DNA of 64,000 bases from Bacillus sp. CH30_1T (GCF_008364765.1 NZ_VTUY01000006.1:53168-117167), one strand, 5' to 3'; shown: positions 35,768 through 44,364, numbered from the stretch's first letter. Notes: generated by a model not told the origin, from the letters alone. Numbers and translations are program-made.

Positions 35768-36184
35768 ATGTCAGAAATCATCAACTGTCCACTCTGCAAC
35801 GCGATTTTTATGAAAAATAAATTCCGTGATGTATGTGACAAATGCTATAAAGAAGAAGAAAGCATGTACGAGACTGTCTATCAATTTTTAAAAAAGCGGG
35901 ATAACCGAGCTGCGACAATGGATCGTGTCATTGAAGTAACGGGTGTAGATGAGGAACTTCTATATAAATGGGTGAAAAAAGGCCGCATTCAGACGAGACA
36001 GTTTCCAAATATGGGTTATCCTTGTGATAAATGCGGGAAGATTATAGGGACGGGTAGGATTTGCAGTGATTGTTCTTCTGAACTTGCCAGTGATCTGAAA
36101 AAGTTCGAAACCGAGCAGGAATGGAAGAATAAATCAAAGGAATCCGGTCAGAGAACGTATTACACCATGAGAGATAAGAACTAG
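35768..36184 (+). CDS. yvyF: Flagellar operon protein, TIGR03826 (YvyF) family
   Basis: 138 residues. N-terminal zinc-binding CPLCNAIFMKNKFRDVCDKC, a helical MerR/HTH-like middle (VIEVTGVDEELLYKWVKKGRIQT), and a second CDKCGKII...CSDC pair. It is conserved between comFC and flgM in flagellated bacilli; the role is unknown, with a regulatory one likely. GGGAGG lies before the ATG, and a perfect sigma-D promoter is just upstream. Confidence 0.9.
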   Translation: MSEIINCPLCNAIFMKNKFRDVCDKCYKEEESMYETVYQFLKKRDNRAATMDRVIEVTGVDEELLYKWVKKGRIQTRQFPNMGYPCDKCGKIIGTGRICSDCSSELASDLKKFETEQEWKNKSKESGQRTYYTMRDKN

Positions 36185-36228
36185 ACGGCCAGCACATAAA
36201 TCAGGAAAAACTAACCAGACTCTAAAAC

Positions 36229-36255
36229 TAAACAAACGACGTTTTTATCCGATAT
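36229..36255 (+). promoter_or_regulatory. Sigma-D promoter of flgM
   Basis: TAAA-N15-TCCGATAT, one base off consensus, 43 bp before flgM. It gives the anti-sigma factor its own sigma-D input (feedback). Confidence 0.8.
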
Positions 36256-36298
36256 ACTAGGTAGAAACAATGGACGTGATGAAAGCGAGGGGAAAATG

Positions 36299-36565
36299 AT
36301 GAAGATTAACAATATCGGAAATCAGAACATCAATCCTTATAAGCGCAATCTTAACAAGATGGACCAGGTCGGCAAAACGGAAAAAACGGCATCTGACAAA
36401 ATCGAAATCTCTTCTGCTGCCAAAGAAATGCAGGAGGTATCTAAACTCGGCAAAGAGCGCCAGACAAGAGTGGAAGCTTTAAAAGATCAGGTTCAGAGCG
36501 GGAACTACACCATCGACCCAAAAGCCATCGCTAAAGGGTTAAAGAATTTCTATAACGGACAATAA
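36299..36565 (+). CDS. flgM: Anti-sigma-D factor FlgM
   Basis: 88 residues: MKINNIGN start, Ser/Lys-rich middle (TASDKIEISSAAKEMQE), C-terminal sigma-binding helices (RVEALKDQVQSGNYTIDPKAIAKGL). It holds sigma-D inactive until the hook-basal body is finished. ATG 36299 is chosen over 36296 for spacing to GCGAGGGG and agreement with the known family length. Confidence 0.93.
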   Translation: MKINNIGNQNINPYKRNLNKMDQVGKTEKTASDKIEISSAAKEMQEVSKLGKERQTRVEALKDQVQSGNYTIDPKAIAKGLKNFYNGQ

Positions 36566-36581
36566 AAAGGAGCGAACAAAC

Positions 36582-37076
36582 ATGTCAGCAACCAATCTAA
36601 CTACAACTCTTGAAAAACTATATAAGCTGCATAAAAGTTTGTTCGATCTTTCAATTGATAAAACGGACGTCATCAAACAAGGTGATATGAGTGAACTCGA
36701 TCGTGTATTGAAGGAAGAACAAAGGCACTTGGCCGCCATCAATACGGTGGAAGCTGAGCGGCAGCGAGAGTCCAGTCACTATCTTCAATCACGGGGAGTA
36801 CATTTCAACGAGTCACCAACCGTATCTCAGTGTATCAAGCACGGTTCACCCCAGGAACAAGAAACGCTTGCCCGTTGGCAGCAAAAATTGGTTGGTATCA
36901 TCGGAGAATTGAAGGTTCAAAATGAGCTGAATCAAAAGCTTATCTATCAATCTCTTCAATTCGTGAATATGAATCTATCCATGACTCAACCGCAGCCGGA
37001 TCAATCAACCTATTCACGTCCAAACGGTGAAAAGAAATCACCAACTGGAAGATCCATGTTTGATTCGAAAGCATAG
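36582..37076 (+). CDS. flgN: Flagellar export chaperone FlgN
   Basis: 164 residues, mostly alpha-helical (LEKLYKLHKSLFDLSIDKTDVIKQGDM), with the FlgN-domain pattern LKVQNELNQKLIYQSLQFVNMN at the end. It binds the hook-filament junction proteins FlgK and FlgL, the next two genes, before export. AAGGAG lies nine bases before the ATG. Confidence 0.92.
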   Translation: MSATNLTTTLEKLYKLHKSLFDLSIDKTDVIKQGDMSELDRVLKEEQRHLAAINTVEAERQRESSHYLQSRGVHFNESPTVSQCIKHGSPQEQETLARWQQKLVGIIGELKVQNELNQKLIYQSLQFVNMNLSMTQPQPDQSTYSRPNGEKKSPTGRSMFDSKA

Positions 37077-37105
37077 CACTTACTAATTGAAACGGAGGCA
37101 ACACC

Positions 37106-38683
37106 ATGCGATCCACTTTTATGGGCCTGGAAACGGCAAAACGAGGGATGTACACCCAGCAGGGCGCCCTTTATACAACCGGTCACAACATCTCCAACGC
37201 AAATACCCCTGGATATACCCGTCAACGAGTCAATTTTGAACAAACGACACCTTATCCTGCCCCCTCTATGAACCGTCCACAAATCCCAGGTCAAATCGGA
37301 ACCGGAGTCGACGCCGGTTCGATTCAACGCGTGCGTGATTCATTCCTGGACATGCAGTATAGAGGTGAAAACCAAAAGCTTGGCTACTGGGAAACAAAAA
37401 TGGAAGCGATGAAGAAGATGGAAGAGGTCATGAACGAACCGTCGGATTCAGGCTTATCTAAAACGATGGATATGTTCTGGCAGTCCCTTCAGGATCTAGC
37501 CGTTAACCCATCCAACTCAGGTGCCCGGTCAGTCGTCGTTGAGAGAGGGAAAGCTGTTGCTGAAACATTCAATTACTTATCGTCATCCTTAACGAGTGTC
37601 CGGGGCGACCTGAAAAATGAGCTGTCTGTCAGTGAAAAGCAAATCAATTCCCTGTCCAGACAAATCGATAACATTAATAAACAAATAGCAGATGTTGAAC
37701 CACACGGCTATCTGCCGAATGATCTATACGATGAGCGTGACAGATTGATCGATGAACTTTCACAGCATGTTTCCATCCAAACGAGCTACAAGTCCAATGG
37801 AGGAGCGTCATCCCCAATCGCAGAAGGTGCGGTCACGGTCACATTGGTTGGAAAAGACGGAAACCTGGCCGCCAACCTTGTAGGTAAAGGTGGAGTCAAT
37901 GAACTAAAGCTTACCTATGATGGTCCTCAAAATACAGTGGATACCGTAACGATTGGAAACCAGACACTCGACGTCAAAGACTTCTTATCACAAGGCGAAG
38001 GGAAACTGAGAGCCCTTGTCGATACATACGGCTTCAAAAATAAAGATGGTGAAGCAGAAGGCTCCTACATCAGCATGCTCGATGAACTGGACAGCATGGC
38101 GTATGAATTCGCCAAAGCATTCAATGAACAGCATCAAAAAGGTTTCACACCTGAACAAATGAACGATCCAAACTTTGATCCTGACAACGATACTCCGGAT
38201 ACACCGAAGTTCTTCCAGGATGCAAAGAATGTCGCAGCTGATTTGGACGGTGTGCCGAAAGCAGGCTTCGCTCAAAGAATCCAGGTGGCTGATGAAATGA
38301 GCAATCTCGATAACATCGCGACAGCAGGTGCAGATAATCCGACCCTCGGAGACGCATCAAACGTTCTGGCCCTAGCCGACATCATCACAACGACTAAACT
38401 GCCTTATGGTGAAAAAGAAGCCTCATTCCAAGGACACTTTGAATCCGTGATCGGTAAAATGGCCGTAGAATCACAAGAATCCGTCCGTCTCGCAAGCAAC
38501 TCCAACGTATTAAGAGGAGCAGTGGACGAACGCCGAATGTCCGTCAGCGGTGTGTCCCTTGACGAAGAAATGACCGACATGATCAAATTCCAGCATGCCT
38601 ACAACGCCTCTGCCAGAATGATTACAATGCAAGACGAAATGCTTGATAAAATCATCAACGGTATGGGTACCGTTGGGAGATAG
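37106..38683 (+). CDS. flgK: Flagellar hook-associated protein 1
   Basis: 525 residues. The N-terminal rod/hook domain (GLETAKRGMYTQQGALYTTGHNISNANTPGYTRQRV) and C-terminal helix (VSLDEEMTDMIKFQHAYNASARMI) form the D0/D1 helices of the junction ring; the variable middle lies between about 200 and 430. It is exported through the flagellar secretion channel without a signal peptide and joins hook to filament. Confidence 0.96.
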   Translation: MRSTFMGLETAKRGMYTQQGALYTTGHNISNANTPGYTRQRVNFEQTTPYPAPSMNRPQIPGQIGTGVDAGSIQRVRDSFLDMQYRGENQKLGYWETKMEAMKKMEEVMNEPSDSGLSKTMDMFWQSLQDLAVNPSNSGARSVVVERGKAVAETFNYLSSSLTSVRGDLKNELSVSEKQINSLSRQIDNINKQIADVEPHGYLPNDLYDERDRLIDELSQHVSIQTSYKSNGGASSPIAEGAVTVTLVGKDGNLAANLVGKGGVNELKLTYDGPQNTVDTVTIGNQTLDVKDFLSQGEGKLRALVDTYGFKNKDGEAEGSYISMLDELDSMAYEFAKAFNEQHQKGFTPEQMNDPNFDPDNDTPDTPKFFQDAKNVAADLDGVPKAGFAQRIQVADEMSNLDNIATAGADNPTLGDASNVLALADIITTTKLPYGEKEASFQGHFESVIGKMAVESQESVRLASNSNVLRGAVDERRMSVSGVSLDEEMTDMIKFQHAYNASARMITMQDEMLDKIINGMGTVGR

Positions 38684-38698
38684 GTAGGTGAAATAAAT

Positions 38699-39604
38699 AT
38701 GCGTGTTACTCAAAGTATGTTGACTGCAAATTCGATGAGGAATTTAAGTTCTTCTTATGGACGAATGGGACAGCTGCAGGATCAGTTGGCGACAGGGAAG
38801 AAGATTACGAAGCCATCGGATGATCCCGTGGTTGCGATGAAAGGGATGTTTTATCGTTCGAACCTGACAGGGATCGAGCAGTATAAACGAAATCTATCGG
38901 AACTTTACTTGTGGATGGAAAACTCGGAGTCGGGAATCGAACAGGCGAATCAAGGTTTGCAGCGTGTACGGGAATTGACGCTTCAAGGTAAAAATGGAAC
39001 GTTAAGTCCGGAAGACCGGAAAGCCGTAGCTGTTGAGATTGAACAGATTAAACAGGATTTGGTTAGTGTCGCTGAAACGAAAGTGGCAGGTAGATATATT
39101 TTTCATGGAACCGATGTTGGGAATTCTCCGATCAAGGATGGGAATCCCGCAGACGGAAGTGCTCCACAGGTCGCTGACAATTTAGGCAGCAGTGCTATCG
39201 ATGCTTATCCTGTAGAGGTTTCACAAGGTGTTTCTTTAAAAGCCAATGTTAATCCTAATAAGGTCTTTAATCAGAAACTGTTCGACACAGTGCACAATAT
39301 CCAAAAAGCATTGGAGTCGGGAGATGATTCTGCCCTTGATACAGAGCTTGAGAATCTGGATAATGTCATGAACACGTTATCAGCAGAACGTTCCGAACTC
39401 GGTGCCCGTTATAATCGTCTTGAAATGGTAGACGACCGACTGGGTCAACAGGAAGTAACAGCAAGCCGAATTCTTTCTGACAACGAAGACGCTGACATTG
39501 AACGCGTCATCACGGATTTGAAATCCCAGGAAAGTGTCCACAGAGCGGCACTCAGCGTCGGGGCCAGAATCATTCAGCCAACATTGATGGATTTTCTACG
39601 ATAA
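38699..39604 (+). CDS. flgL: Flagellar hook-associated protein 3
   Basis: 301 residues. MRVTQSMLTANSMRNLSSSYGRMGQLQDQLATGKKI at the N-terminus and DRLGQQEVTASRILSDNEDADIERVITDLKSQESVHRAALSVGARI at the C-terminus are the flagellin-like coiled ends of FlgL, which caps the hook side of the filament junction. It starts 15 bp after flgK and is followed by a strong terminator. Confidence 0.95.
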   Translation: MRVTQSMLTANSMRNLSSSYGRMGQLQDQLATGKKITKPSDDPVVAMKGMFYRSNLTGIEQYKRNLSELYLWMENSESGIEQANQGLQRVRELTLQGKNGTLSPEDRKAVAVEIEQIKQDLVSVAETKVAGRYIFHGTDVGNSPIKDGNPADGSAPQVADNLGSSAIDAYPVEVSQGVSLKANVNPNKVFNQKLFDTVHNIQKALESGDDSALDTELENLDNVMNTLSAERSELGARYNRLEMVDDRLGQQEVTASRILSDNEDADIERVITDLKSQESVHRAALSVGARIIQPTLMDFLR

Positions 39605-39611
39605 AAGCATG

Positions 39612-39660
39612 GGGACTGACCCTTTAAGGTGTTTTGTCACCTTAGGGTCAGTCCCTTTTT
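39612..39660 (+). terminator. Rho-independent terminator (GGGACTGACCC repeat type)
   Basis: GGGACTGACCCT ... AGGGTCAGTCCC with an inner AAGGTG/CACCTT stem and a T run. It probably partially separates flgL from yviE. Confidence 0.85.
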
Positions 39661-39678
39661 ATATGGAGGTGAGTATGC

Positions 39679-40269
39679 GTGAACGTTCCACAAATAAGAT
39701 TGCAGTCCACTTCAGCAGCCCTGAGCATCCGGACAACTCCAGGCCGTATGGACATTGAACAGCCACCTGCACAATTGGATATTCAGCAGCCAAAGGCAAA
39801 GACGGAAATAGAACGGACGCCTTCCAAACTGACCATCGATCAAACCGAGGCCCGGGCGGATATGGACTTGAAATCGGTGCCTCGCAGGATAGAAGAATAT
39901 TCCCAACAAGGATATGAAGACTGGCTGGCGGGACTTGCCCGTGTCGCCCAGGACGGGGATGAACTGATGATGATCGAGAATGGCGGTGGTGTGATTGCTG
40001 CCCAGGCTAAAAGGAACAGTGAGAATCCGATGTATGAGTTCAACATTGGGTGGATTCCTTCAGCGGGGAGCGTCAAGATTGGATACGATCCCGGAAGTGT
40101 TAAAGTGAACGTCGAACCGCAAAAAGTGGTGAATAACTCTCGTCCTCAAAAGCCCAATATACAGTATACTCCAGCTCAAGTGGATATCAGTTTGAAACGG
40201 TATGCAGATTTGCAAATTGATTTTGCAAACTTAAAACACGTAGGGGTTAACTACGAACAAGAAATATAG
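39679..40269 (+). CDS. DUF6470 family flagellar operon protein (YviE-like)
   Basis: 196 residues with a repeated pattern of alternating Ile/Pro segments at the N-terminus (MDIEQPPAQLDIQQPKAKTEIERTPSKLTID) and again near the C-terminus (PNIQYTPAQVDISLKRY). It is the positional and sequence match of B. subtilis yviE, whose function is unknown. The GTG start at 39679 has GGAGGTG upstream. Confidence 0.85.
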   Translation: MNVPQIRLQSTSAALSIRTTPGRMDIEQPPAQLDIQQPKAKTEIERTPSKLTIDQTEARADMDLKSVPRRIEEYSQQGYEDWLAGLARVAQDGDELMMIENGGGVIAAQAKRNSENPMYEFNIGWIPSAGSVKIGYDPGSVKVNVEPQKVVNNSRPQKPNIQYTPAQVDISLKRYADLQIDFANLKHVGVNYEQEI

Positions 40270-40287
40270 AATGAAGGAATGAAGCGG

Positions 40288-40731
40288 ATGAAAATCGATA
40301 CGAAATATCATGGAGAAATAGATGTGAAGTCAGAAGAGATTCTAACATTTGAACACGGAATACCCGGATTTGGGGAAGAAAAGCAGTTTTTACTGTTGCC
40401 CCTTCCGGAAAATGAGTGGTTTCATATATTGCAATCAGTGGTAACATCTCAGCTCGGGTTTGTAGTGACAGATCCGTTTGTATTTTTTAAAGAGTATGAT
40501 TTTGAGTTAGATGAGGCTAGTGTGGATTCTCTAGGGAAACCTTCTGAGAAAGATGTGCAGGTGCTTTCTATTCTTACAGTAAGAGAAACGCTTAATGAAT
40601 CTACAGCTAATTTACAGGCCCCTATCATTCTTAACCTGGCAAATCGCAAAGGAAAACAAGTCATCTTATCAAACTCAGACTATCAAACCAAGCATCTGAT
40701 CTTTGCTCAGCCTGCAGGAAAGAAGGGGTGA
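40288..40731 (+). CDS. fliW: Flagellar assembly factor FliW
   Basis: 147 residues. [32 protein letters not shown] and the C-terminal [20 protein letters not shown] are FliW signatures. FliW binds newly made flagellin; when flagellin is exported, freed FliW sequesters CsrA. ATG 40288 is preferred to 40279, which abuts AAGGA. The csrA start lies 5 bp downstream. Confidence 0.95.
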   Translation: MKIDTKYHGEIDVKSEEILTFEHGIPGFGEEKQFLLLPLPENEWFHILQSVVTSQLGFVVTDPFVFFKEYDFELDEASVDSLGKPSEKDVQVLSILTVRETLNESTANLQAPIILNLANRKGKQVILSNSDYQTKHLIFAQPAGKKG

Positions 40732-40735
40732 GGGA

Positions 40736-40957
40736 ATGTTAGTACTGACAAGAAAAACGGGAGAAAGTATTCAGATTGGGGATGACGTTGAGCTAACAGT
40801 CATTTCTATAAAAGGTGATCAAGTGAAACTCGGAATCAATGCCCCTAAGAACGTAGATATCCATCGGAAAGAAGTTTACCTTTCTATTCAGGAGGAAAAC
40901 ACCGAAGCTTCGAAAGGAATCGACAATCTGTTTAACCTTTTGCCAAAAAATGATTAA
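40736..40957 (+). CDS. csrA: Carbon storage/translation regulator CsrA
   Basis: 73 residues. [37 protein letters not shown]-like DIHRKEVY: the classic CsrA dimer fold binding GGA in RNA loops. It represses hag translation, with two candidate sites visible in the hag leader. ATG 40736 follows GGGGTGAGGG; the longer in-frame extension back to 40703 overlaps fliW and is not used. Confidence 0.95.
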   Translation: MLVLTRKTGESIQIGDDVELTVISIKGDQVKLGINAPKNVDIHRKEVYLSIQEENTEASKGIDNLFNLLPKND

Positions 40958-40975
40958 TTATTTTTCGGAAACTAT

Positions 40976-41001
40976 TAAATCACAGTCGAAACGACCGATA
41001 A
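40976..41001 (+). promoter_or_regulatory. Sigma-D promoter of hag
   Basis: TAAA-N14-ACCGATAA upstream of flagellin, leaving a leader of about 105 nt that holds the CsrA sites. Confidence 0.75.
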
Positions 41002-41072
41002 TAGTATTGTAAGCAATGAGGAGAAGGGCGGCCGACCTTTGTGACTTGTTGCAAACTAAAAATTAGATAGTT

Positions 41073-41105
41073 CACATGGATGTGGGCTTAATTTCAAGGA
41101 GGAAA
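41073..41105 (+). promoter_or_regulatory. Two CsrA binding sites in the hag leader
   Basis: Site 1 is the hairpin CACATGGATGTG (GGA in the loop, 41073-41084). Site 2 is TTTCAAGGAGGAAA (41092-41105), whose loop contains the Shine-Dalgarno AAGGAGG. Paired sites, one covering the ribosome binding site, match the B. subtilis hag arrangement. Confidence 0.75.
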
Positions 41106-41113
41106 TTATTGTT

Positions 41114-41938
41114 ATGAGAATTAATCATAATATTGCGGCTTTGAATACTTATCGTCAGTTGAATAGTGCGAATGGAGCACAAGGTAAATCAATGGAGAAA
41201 TTGTCTTCAGGGCTTCGTATTAACCGTGCTGGTGACGATGCTGCTGGTTTAGCGATTTCTGAAAAGATGCGTGCTCAGGTTCGTGGATTGGATCAAGCTC
41301 AACGTAACTCTCAGGATGCTATTTCTATGATTCAAACTGGTGAAGGAGCATTGAATGAAACGCATGCGATCTTACAACGTATGCGTGAGTTAGCTGTTCA
41401 ATCTTCAAATGATACAAATACAGCTGATGATAGAGCTGAAATTCAATTGGAAATTACAGATTTAATTGATGAAGTTGACCGAATTGCAACAACTACTCAA
41501 TTTAACAGTCAAAATCTACTAGATGCTACTGGCGGAACAACAGGTACATTTACGTTCCAAATTGGTTCTAACGATTCCCAAACATTAGACGTAGCATTCG
41601 CTGACATGCAAGCTGCGGCACTTGGAATAGATGGTATTGATTTAAGTGTCGATTCAGGTACTTCCTCTACAGCTATCGCAACAATTGATGACGCAATTAA
41701 ATTAGTATCAGATGAACGCTCCCAGCTAGGTGCAAAGCAAAATAGACTAGAACATACAATTAACAACCTAGGCACATCTTCTGAGAATTTAACTGCAGCT
41801 GAGTCTCGTATCCGTGACGTAGACATGGCAAAAGAAATGATGAATCAAACAAAGAACTCAATTCTTTCTCAAGCATCACAAGCAATGTTGGCTCAATCCA
41901 ATCAGATGCCTCAAGGAGTTTTACAACTTCTGAGATAA
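41114..41938 (+). CDS. hag: Flagellin
   Basis: 274 residues as read without splicing. It has the D0/D1 N-terminus (MRINHNIAALNTYRQL, LSSGLRINRAGDDAAGLAISEKMRAQVRGLDQA) and the C-terminus (SRIRDVDMAKEMMNQTKNSILSQASQAMLAQ), with a very short central domain, as in B. subtilis Hag. It is secreted by the flagellar apparatus and polymerises into the filament. The last codons (PQGVLQLLR and stop) appear to lie inside the 5' end of a group I intron, and a second copy of this C-terminus follows the intron at 42265-42309. A splicing event would replace the end by a six-residue-longer tail. Confidence 0.95.
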   Translation: MRINHNIAALNTYRQLNSANGAQGKSMEKLSSGLRINRAGDDAAGLAISEKMRAQVRGLDQAQRNSQDAISMIQTGEGALNETHAILQRMRELAVQSSNDTNTADDRAEIQLEITDLIDEVDRIATTTQFNSQNLLDATGGTTGTFTFQIGSNDSQTLDVAFADMQAAALGIDGIDLSVDSGTSSTAIATIDDAIKLVSDERSQLGAKQNRLEHTINNLGTSSENLTAAESRIRDVDMAKEMMNQTKNSILSQASQAMLAQSNQMPQGVLQLLR

Positions 41939-42264
41939 TTGATTCGAGGGCGTCCAGTTTGGTAACGAACTGGAGTATAACTGGGTGAATTGCTGGAACT
42001 TCCTAAAGCTTTATCAACCACAACGTAACTGGAAACGGTAGACGGAACGGTTTGAAAATGATAGAGATACAAAAATGGATAATCAGCAGCCAAGCTCCTG
42101 TGAGGAAACTCTGGAGAAGGTTCAACGACTAGAGAACACGGTCTACGGCAAATGCTATGACTATGAATCTCGTAGGGCAGTAAATACTGTTCGAAGTGCC
42201 CAGCCCCTTACATACAAGGGTGAAGATATAGTCTATTCTAAGATCGAAAGACATAGTCGCAAAG
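41912..42264 (+). ncRNA. Group I intron interrupting the flagellin 3' end
   Basis: Core elements in order: P1, exon GATGCCT (41905-41911) with GGGCGTC (41948-41954), U-G at the splice site; P2 CCAGTT/AACTGG; P3 ACTGGGT (41980-41986) with ACACGGT (42136-42142), one mismatch; P4 TTGCTG/CAGCAG; P6 CTCC/GGAG; P7 GACTA (42127-42131) with TAGTC (42229-42233) inside the S-element AAGATATAGTC; P8 CTACG/CGTAG; extra hairpins GGGCA/TGCCC and CCCTT/AAGGG before P7'. The 5' splice site follows T41911. The 3' end is less sure: G42264 or G42270 keep the downstream flagellin codons in frame, while the family-typical TCG end at 42259 would not. No homing endonuclease is encoded. Group I introns have been reported in flagellin genes of thermophilic Bacillaceae (from memory). 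Confidence 0.82.
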
Positions 42265-42309
42265 CAAGCGAACCAACAACCACAAGGAGTTTTACAACTT
42301 CTACGTTAA
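42265..42309 (+). other. hag: Flagellin second exon / duplicated C-terminal codons
   Basis: Reads QANQQPQGVLQLLR and stop TAA in one frame, the standard Bacillus flagellin ending. A 20-nt stretch (42283-42302) is identical to 41912-41931, the first bases of the intron. The hag terminator lies directly after it, showing that this is the original end of the gene. Confidence 0.8.
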
Positions 42310-42322
42310 TTTTTATTTTTCT

Positions 42323-42355
42323 AAGAGGGACTCTAGCAATAGGGTCTCTTCTTTT
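42323..42355 (+). terminator. Rho-independent terminator of hag
   Basis: AAGAG-GACTC pairs with GGGTC-TCTT (one bulge) followed by a T-rich stretch, after the second flagellin stop. Confidence 0.7.
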
Positions 42356-42386
42356 ATGTTTAAATTTGAATAGTCTAGCTAACTGC

Positions 42387-42413
42387 TAAACTTTCCCCAC
42401 CAAACACCGATAT
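42387..42413 (+). promoter_or_regulatory. Sigma-D promoter of flaG-fliD-fliS-fliT
   Basis: TAAA-N15-ACCGATAT, one base off consensus, 31 bp upstream of flaG. Confidence 0.82.
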
Positions 42414-42443
42414 AACCCATATAACCCTCTGGAGGATCAAAAG

Positions 42444-42803
42444 ATGATTGATAAAGTGACAGGCGGAGTTTCAGGAATACAATCATTTATTAGATTAGAG
42501 AACCATACAAGCGAAGAAGTGAAACAATTTCAAGCGCAGGAACGACACCATGAAGAAACCACCAGAAGAGAACCTGTCACCAAAGAAAAATTGAAAGATA
42601 TCGTTCATGGGATGAATGAGTTTATGTCCACTTCGAATACACACCTCAAATTTGAATTTCATGATAAATTAAAAGAATACTATGTGACGATCGTGGATGA
42701 TCGTACGCAGGAGATAGTAAAAGAAATACCAGCAAAGAAAATGCTTGATATGCATGCCGCAATGACGGAATTTGTTGGATTACTGGTCGATAAGAAGGTT
42801 TAA
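42444..42803 (+). CDS. flaG: Flagellar protein FlaG
   Basis: 119 residues. The C-terminal half (LKFEFHDKLKEYYVTIVDDRTQEIVKEIPAKKMLDMHAAMTEFVGLLVDKK) is the FlaG domain; the N-terminal half is charged and variable. It influences filament length in other species. GGAGG lies before the ATG. First gene of the fliDST operon, equivalent to yvyC. Confidence 0.92.
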   Translation: MIDKVTGGVSGIQSFIRLENHTSEEVKQFQAQERHHEETTRREPVTKEKLKDIVHGMNEFMSTSNTHLKFEFHDKLKEYYVTIVDDRTQEIVKEIPAKKMLDMHAAMTEFVGLLVDKKV

Positions 42804-42818
42804 TGGAAGGAGATACAT

Positions 42819-44342
42819 ATGGCGGATATGAGAATTGGTGGCCTTGCCAGTGGTATGGACACAGATCAAATCATTAAGGACTTAATGAAGGCGGAACGAA
42901 TTCCTTTAGACAAATTGGAACAGAAGAAACAATACCTTGAGTGGCAGCGCGATGATTACCGGGATATGAATAAGATGATGTTTGATTTTAGTAATATTAT
43001 TTTTGACGGGGTGATGAAGCAGGGGACATATACGCAGAAGTCGGTTACAGTCTCAGATCCGAATGAAGTTTCGGTTAAAAACATCAACTCGACTACCGAT
43101 TTTACCGGAACATTAAAAGTTGAGAAGTTGGCTACTGCTGCTACTATGTACAGTTCAAGCATTACTCAGTCTGACGGTGGAGAATTTGATCCTAAGAAAA
43201 AATTGAGTGAGTCGTTCGGAATGACTGGTGAGCAAAGTATTAAAGTAAAGGCAATCAAAGCAGACGGAACGATGGCGTCTGATTTTACTGAAATTAAATT
43301 TAATGCTGAAGATGAAACATTGGACAGTTTGATATCCAAAATCAATGCGCAAACAGGTGTGACGATGTTTTATGACCAGCATACAAAGCAAATGTCAGTG
43401 ATGAGTAAAAATACAGGAAGTAATGCCAGTGGGGCTGAGATCGAGTTACAGGGTGATCTATTTACCACACACCTGAAATTGGACGCGGATAATGATGTTG
43501 CCCTGGCTAATAATCGGGGTTCCATTGGTGAAAATGCCAAATTTACATACAACGGAATGGCAACTGAACGGTCGTCCAACACGTTTACCATCAACGGTTT
43601 TGAACTGACCTTGAAGAACGCATCCAATACAAATGTAACTTTCGCTTCACAACCCGACACCGACAAAATCCTGGAAAAACTCGTCAAATTCGTCGATGAA
43701 TACAACAAACTCATTGAAAAAGTAAACGGTGAAGTAAGCGAAAAGAAATACCGCGATTTCCAACCATTGACGGCTGAACAAAAAGAGTCGATGGAAGAAA
43801 AGGAAATCGAACTATGGGAAGAAAAGTCCCGCAATGGTACTCTGAGAAACGATTCCGTCTTAACCTCTGCTCTAAACAAAATGAGAACCGACATGTACAC
43901 ACCAATCTCAGGTGGAACATCAGGCGTTGACCAATTAGCCCAGATTGGGATCAAAACATCAAGTAACTACCTTGATCGTGGAAAGCTGATTATCGATGAA
44001 AGCAAGCTGAAAGAAGCAATTTCCAAAGACCCGAATGCGATCTATGAGATTTTTGCTAAAGATGGTGCGACTTCAAATGAACAAGGGATCGCGCGTCGAT
44101 TACGTGATACGTTAAAAGATACAATGGACAGCATTGAGCAAAAAGCAGGGAAAGCTTCGAGCACCAATAATACATTTACCCTGGGCCGTTTACTAAATAA
44201 TATGGACAGCCAAATGGACCGATTCGGAGACAGGCTGATCCAAGTCGAAGACCGTTACTGGCGCCAATTCACCGCCATGGAAAAAGCCATCCAGCGTTCC
44301 AACGAACAATCCATGTTCCTCATGAACCAATTCGGAGGCTAA
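42819..44342 (+). CDS. fliD: Flagellar filament cap protein
   Basis: 507 residues. MRIGGLASGMDTDQIIKDLMKAERIPLDKLEQ (N-terminal HAP2 domain) and the C-terminal helices (NNMDSQMDRFGDRLIQVEDRYWRQFTAMEKAI) flank the variable middle. It caps the growing filament and aids flagellin polymerisation; FliS and FliT chaperones follow in the operon. Confidence 0.95.
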   Translation: MADMRIGGLASGMDTDQIIKDLMKAERIPLDKLEQKKQYLEWQRDDYRDMNKMMFDFSNIIFDGVMKQGTYTQKSVTVSDPNEVSVKNINSTTDFTGTLKVEKLATAATMYSSSITQSDGGEFDPKKKLSESFGMTGEQSIKVKAIKADGTMASDFTEIKFNAEDETLDSLISKINAQTGVTMFYDQHTKQMSVMSKNTGSNASGAEIELQGDLFTTHLKLDADNDVALANNRGSIGENAKFTYNGMATERSSNTFTINGFELTLKNASNTNVTFASQPDTDKILEKLVKFVDEYNKLIEKVNGEVSEKKYRDFQPLTAEQKESMEEKEIELWEEKSRNGTLRNDSVLTSALNKMRTDMYTPISGGTSGVDQLAQIGIKTSSNYLDRGKLIIDESKLKEAISKDPNAIYEIFAKDGATSNEQGIARRLRDTLKDTMDSIEQKAGKASSTNNTFTLGRLLNNMDSQMDRFGDRLIQVEDRYWRQFTAMEKAIQRSNEQSMFLMNQFGG

Positions 44343-44364
44343 TTATAACTAAAGGAGTGTCACT

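Noticed and set aside
42075..42389. 104-codon frame inside and after the group I intron
   Set aside because: The sequence is explained by intron core structure; there is no homing-endonuclease motif (LAGLIDADG, GIY-YIG, HNH) and no ribosome binding site.
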